Position numbers and translations under genes: made by a program. From Phascolarctobacterium sp. (lineage in GTDB: Bacteria; Bacillota; Negativicutes; Acidaminococcales; Acidaminococcaceae): DNA of 64,000 nucleotides. A model generated the notes under the pieces. It saw only the letters and a list, made by a program, of their open reading frames with translations. It was not told the DNA's origin and did no database searches. Location of the stretch: NCBI GenBank assembly GCA_020024105.1, contig JAHHUH010000004.1, positions 27,555 to 91,554 on the forward strand, given 5' to 3'. Shown piece by piece: positions 60,763-64,000 of the stretch (positions are counted from its first letter, which is position 1; every line of letters starts with the position of its first letter).

Positions 60763-60791
60763 TTGACAACTTATCGGGAAAAATTTATAAT
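60763..60791 (+). promoter_or_regulatory. Consensus promoter of greA-lysS
   Basis: TTGACA (60763-60768), 17-bp spacer, TATAAT (60786-60791): a perfect sigma-A match. A 9-bp hairpin CATTCAGTA / TACTGGATG follows in the 100-base leader (about 60827-60846). Confidence 0.85.
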
Positions 60792-60894
60792 TTATGCTAG
60801 AAATTAGTTTGTATGCGTATGTCATCATTCAGTAGATACTGGATGCTGTTTATGGAAGATAGATATACGACAAAAAGTTTAAAGGAGCAGGAAT

Positions 60895-61368
60895 ATGGCT
60901 AACAAAGAAACAATTTTAACTGCCGAAGGCTTAGAAAAATTAAAAGCAGAACTACATCAGCTGGTTACTGTTGAACGTGAAGAAATTAAAGAGCGTCTTG
61001 CCGTTGCTATTAGTCATGGTGACTTGAGCGAAAACTCCGAGTACGATGAAGCTAAGAATGACCAGGCACAAAATGAAGATAGAATTAAATTATTGGAATA
61101 CCAGATTAAAACTGCGGTTATCATTGACGAAAGCAGCAGAGAAAAAGGTGTTGTTTCTTTGGGCTCCAAGGTTTTGTTAAAAGACCTGGAGGATGGTGAA
61201 GAAGAGGTATACTTCCTTGTTGGTACTACCGAAGCAGATCCCTTTGCAAACAAGATTTCCAATGAATCCCCTGTTGGCTCTGCCATCCTGGGCAAAAAAG
61301 CTGGCGACGTTGTTAAAGTAAACACCCCTATGGGTGAGTTATCTTATCAACTAGTTACAGTAGAATAA
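60895..61368 (+). CDS. greA: Transcription elongation factor GreA
   Basis: The 157-residue factor rescues backtracked RNA polymerase by stimulating transcript cleavage. The N-terminal coiled coil (about residues 1-75) carries the acidic tip in GDLSENSEYDEAKNDQ (near 42-57), and the C-terminal FKBP-like domain follows (KVLLKDLEDGEEEVYFLVG, SPVGSAILGKKAGD). TTAAAGGAG precedes the ATG. It is co-transcribed with lysS, which starts 12 bp later. Confidence 0.96.
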   Translation: MANKETILTAEGLEKLKAELHQLVTVEREEIKERLAVAISHGDLSENSEYDEAKNDQAQNEDRIKLLEYQIKTAVIIDESSREKGVVSLGSKVLLKDLEDGEEEVYFLVGTTEADPFANKISNESPVGSAILGKKAGDVVKVNTPMGELSYQLVTVE

Positions 61369-61380
61369 GAGGAGAAAAGA

Positions 61381-63357
61381 ATGTCTGAAGAAAAGAAAAA
61401 TCAACAGGTTGAAGAAAAGGCTCCGCTGACTGAAACCGAAATTAACGAACAAATGCAAGTCCGTTTGGATAAAATGCACAAAATTGAAGAGCATGGCTGG
61501 CTGCCCTTTGGCCATCGCTTTATCTGGTCCCATCATGCCAGTGATATTGCTGAACAGTTTGAAGAGTTGGAAGCTAAGGAAACTGTTGTCCAGATGTCCG
61601 GTCGTGTTATGGCTATTCGTGGTCATGGTAAAACCTGCTTTATGGATATGATGGATAAGAGTGGCCGTATTCAGGTTTATGTACGTAAGGATGCTATAGG
61701 TGAAGAAAACTACGCTCTCATCAAGATGATGGATATTGGTGATATCATCGGTGTCAATGGTACTGTTTTCCGTACTCATATGGGCGAGCTGTCCATTAAA
61801 GCAACCTCTATCGAAATGCTTTCTAAATCTCTGCGTCCGCTGCCGGAAAAATATCATGGTCTGAAAGATGTAGAAATGCGTTATCGTCAACGTTATGTTG
61901 ACCTGATTATGAATCCTGAAGTACGTGATACTTTCGTAAAACGTAGTCAGATTATCAAAAGCGTACGTGAGGTTCTGGATAGTCACGATTTCCTGGAGGT
62001 TGAAACTCCTATCCTGAACACTATTGCCGGTGGTGCTGCTGCGCGTCCTTTTATCAGCTATCATAATACCTTGGATATGCAGGTTTATATGCGTATCGCT
62101 CCTGAGCTGTATTTAAAACGCCTGATTGTTGGTGGCATGGACCGTGTTTATGAATTAGGTCGTGTCTTCCGCAATGAGGGTATTGATAATAGACATAACC
62201 CTGAATTTACCAGTGTAGAAATTTATCAGGCTTATGCTGATTACCGTGATATGATGGACCTGACTGAGGAAGTAGTTGTGAAGACTGCAGAAAAAGTTTT
62301 GGGCACTACTAAAATTACCTATGAAGGTACTGAAATTGAATTAGCATCTCCCTGGAAACGTTTATCCATGGTTGAAGCAGTTAAAGAATATGCCGGCAAG
62401 GACTTTACCGGTGTTACCGATGTAGAAGAAGCTCGTGCTATTGCTAAGGAATTGAATGTAGCTGTGGAGCCTACTTTTGGTGTTGGTAAAATTATTAATG
62501 CCTGCTTTGAGGAATATGTTGAGGACAAGTTAATTCAACCTACCTTCATTACAGGTCATCCCAAGGAAATTTCTCCTTTAGCTAAGAGCAATCCTGAAAA
62601 TCCGGAAATTACTGATCGTTTTGAAGCATATATTTATGGCCGTGAGATTTGTAATGGCTTTACCGAATTAAATGATCCTATTGACCAGCGCGAAAGATTC
62701 ATGAAGCAGGTTGAAGATCGCGCTAACGGTGATGAAGAAGCTAATATGATGGACGAAGATTTCGTTAATGCTTTGGAATACGGCCTGCCTCCTACTGGCG
62801 GCTTAGGTATCGGCATTGACCGTCTGGTTATGTTCCTGACCGGTGCTGCTTCCATCCGTGACGTACTTTTCTTCCCGACCATGAAACCTCTTGGCAAAAC
62901 CGAGCCCGCTGTTAAAGTTGGTGCTCCTGCGTCCGTACCGGTAGTTGAAGCTCCAGTGGTAGAAGCTGAGGAAGAGGTAGTGGATTTCTCTAAAGTAGAA
63001 ATTGAACCTTTATTTGCCGATTTCGTTGATTTTGAAACCTTTGAAAAATCCGACTTCAGAGCGGTAAAGGTTAAAGAATGCATTGCTGTACCTAAGAGTA
63101 AGAAGCTGTTGAAATTCGTACTGGATGATGGTACCGGTACTGATAGAGTTATTCTTAGCGGTATTCATGCTTTCTATGAACCGGAAGAACTGGTAGGCAA
63201 AACCTTGATGGCGATTACTAACCTTCCTCCGCGCAAGATGATGGGTATTGATTCTTGTGGTATGATTATTTCTGCCGTTCATAGCGAAGAGGGTGCAGAA
63301 AAACTGCATGTTCTAATGCTGGATAACCATATTCCTGCTGGCGCTAAAATGCGCTAA
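61381..63357 (+). CDS. lysS: Lysyl-tRNA synthetase (class II) with C-terminal tRNA-binding (Trbp111/MetRS-C-like) domain
   Basis: The 658-residue protein combines a normal LysRS of about 500 residues with an extra domain. The LysRS part has the OB anticodon domain (about 60-160), class II motif 2 GRVFRNEGIDNRHNPEFT (near 260) and motif 3 GLGIGIDRLVMFLTG (near 475). An acidic/proline-valine linker (about 515-538) leads to a Trbp111/EMAP-like OB domain (about 540-658) with FRAVKVKECIAVPKSKKLLKF, LSGIHAFYEPEELVGK and NLPPRKMMGIDSCGM, nearly identical in pattern to the C-terminal domain of bacterial MetRS. The appended domain should raise affinity for tRNA. GAGGAGAAAAG precedes the ATG. Confidence 0.93.
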   Translation: MSEEKKNQQVEEKAPLTETEINEQMQVRLDKMHKIEEHGWLPFGHRFIWSHHASDIAEQFEELEAKETVVQMSGRVMAIRGHGKTCFMDMMDKSGRIQVYVRKDAIGEENYALIKMMDIGDIIGVNGTVFRTHMGELSIKATSIEMLSKSLRPLPEKYHGLKDVEMRYRQRYVDLIMNPEVRDTFVKRSQIIKSVREVLDSHDFLEVETPILNTIAGGAAARPFISYHNTLDMQVYMRIAPELYLKRLIVGGMDRVYELGRVFRNEGIDNRHNPEFTSVEIYQAYADYRDMMDLTEEVVVKTAEKVLGTTKITYEGTEIELASPWKRLSMVEAVKEYAGKDFTGVTDVEEARAIAKELNVAVEPTFGVGKIINACFEEYVEDKLIQPTFITGHPKEISPLAKSNPENPEITDRFEAYIYGREICNGFTELNDPIDQRERFMKQVEDRANGDEEANMMDEDFVNALEYGLPPTGGLGIGIDRLVMFLTGAASIRDVLFFPTMKPLGKTEPAVKVGAPASVPVVEAPVVEAEEEVVDFSKVEIEPLFADFVDFETFEKSDFRAVKVKECIAVPKSKKLLKFVLDDGTGTDRVILSGIHAFYEPEELVGKTLMAITNLPPRKMMGIDSCGMIISAVHSEEGAEKLHVLMLDNHIPAGAKMR

Positions 63358-63375
63358 AAACTGATTTGAGAAAAT

Positions 63376-63418
63376 AAAAGGACTCTGTGGGTATATTTAG
63401 ACCTACAGAGTCCTTTTT
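63376..63418 (+). terminator. Terminator of lysS
   Basis: A long stem AAAAGGACTCTGTGGGT / ACCTACAGAGTCCTTTT (one mismatch) with an 8-base loop ends in five T residues. Confidence 0.9.
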
Positions 63419-63889
63419 GACTCTCTAAAGGCCGCTAATGGTCGTTTACAGGGATTTTGACAGCTAGAAGGGACTCTTTCTTTCTAAACTTTAATACCTG
63501 TGACAGAAGGTGGCTTTGGCTGCATTATTCTGACGCGGTTAAGGTTATGCACGTAGGGAATGGACTAGTTGCAGAGCTCCGAATAGATTCATGAGTGCCA
63601 TAAATTTTGTTGTCTACATTTGGAAAGATCTGAGTGGGGTAGGTAAGTCATATTTTGTTGCCATGCTGAAAGCACCTTAGAAGGGAATAAACTAAAAATT
63701 TTAATATTAAAGAGGTAAAATACTCATATTAAAAGCAAAATATATGTTGAAACAACAAAATTTTTAGAGATTTTTTAAAGAATTTTTAAGAATTATTAAA
63801 GCCTTCTAAGCTAGAATTAATCATAGTCTAAATTAATACTGAGCCAGGTGTATCATGAAAAAAGTAGCAAAAAAGTGAAAAAATAGGTG
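63419..63889. other. Gene-free AT-rich region upstream of the rRNA promoter
   Basis: No open frame with a convincing start is present. The second half (about 63680-63880) is very A/T-rich with repeated A- and T-tracts, as in UP elements that boost rRNA promoters. A TTGACA at 63457 lacks a -10 at the right distance. Confidence 0.4.
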
Positions 63890-63918
63890 TTGACACTCTG
63901 TAGAAATAATGCTATTAT
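63890..63918 (+). promoter_or_regulatory. Ribosomal RNA operon promoter
   Basis: TTGACA (63890-63895), 17-bp spacer, TATTAT (63913-63918) preceded by TGC. Strength and A-rich upstream DNA fit an rrn promoter; in Bacillus an rRNA operon also follows lysS. Confidence 0.75.
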
Positions 63919-64000
63919 ATACAAGTCGTCGAGATACAGCGACGGCACTGGAACCTTGAAAACTGAACATCAACCTAGAAAAAGCAAATGTGCGGGTCGA
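63919..64000 (+). other. Start of the rRNA operon leader (boxA-like)
   Basis: A small hairpin CGTCG / CGACG (63927-63944) is followed by CCTTGAAAACTGAACAT (63954-63970). This resembles the boxA antitermination stretch CTTTGAAAACT known from Firmicute 16S leaders. The 16S gene itself should begin beyond the window; only its leader is seen. Confidence 0.6.

Noticed and set aside
1..64000. CRISPR arrays, insertion sequences, prophage or conjugative genes
   Set aside because: No regularly spaced repeats, transposase or integrase motifs or phage structural genes were seen. The interrupted genes show point or small indel lesions, not insertions.

Overview
The window looks like a chromosomal segment of a moderately AT-rich diderm Firmicute of the class Negativicutes, probably Acidaminococcaceae and close to Phascolarctobacterium. 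The genus is an inference. The class rests on three things: a Bacillus/Clostridium-type gene order around mfd-ftsH-lysS-rrn; a TonB-dependent outer-membrane receptor; and a large acyl-CoA-dehydratase-activase-type protein of the kind common in anaerobic Firmicutes.

Layout. 0-4.6 kb: the end of a uracil-DNA glycosylase gene, a split threonine/serine exporter pair, a broken mntP, an M20 peptidase, a small membrane protein and an orphan FecE-type ATPase. 4.7-10.1 kb: polyphosphate block (ppx on the minus strand; a degenerate ppx paralogue translationally coupled to ppk1). 10.1-11.5 kb: small hypothetical, alpha/beta hydrolase, tRNA-Arg(CCU). 11.7-24 kb: a transporter-rich stretch with five disrupted genes (NhaC antiporter, macro-domain protein, DAACS symporter, MATE pump, EamA exporter with a His-rich tail), interleaved with an intact aldehyde dehydrogenase/MocR pair, an adenylate-forming-enzyme-like gene and KtrAB potassium uptake. 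24.4-29.2 kb: a 1.4-kilo-residue fused reductase resembling the PlsA/PlsR plasmalogen system, then a DUF1893 gene.

29.4-35.3 kb is the most unusual region. It holds a TonB receptor and a FecB-type lipoprotein, followed by two nitrogenase component 1-like subunits and an eight-cysteine PF04071-type protein. The promoters of its two transcription units share a motif with identical spacing. I read it as a metallo-tetrapyrrole, corrinoid or metal-chelate uptake and reduction locus of undescribed function; the reductase (NifH-like) and permease genes are not in the window.

35.5-63.4 kb is mostly housekeeping: putP, DUF1934-argS-pyrG, sppA, a Yip1-like gene, glpX, then mfd - yabM/spoVB-like - mazG - hup - divIC/ftsB - yabR - tilS - hpt - ftsH - birA - coaX - dusB - a two-gene dehydrogenase/acyl-ACP-reductase-like unit - greA - lysS. 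This is the sporulation-region order of Bacillus with the sporulation genes missing. The window ends in the promoter and leader of an rRNA operon. All the housekeeping genes are intact while six accessory genes, five of them transporters, are broken. That pattern argues for real gene decay rather than sequencing error. I saw no insertion sequence, prophage or CRISPR array.
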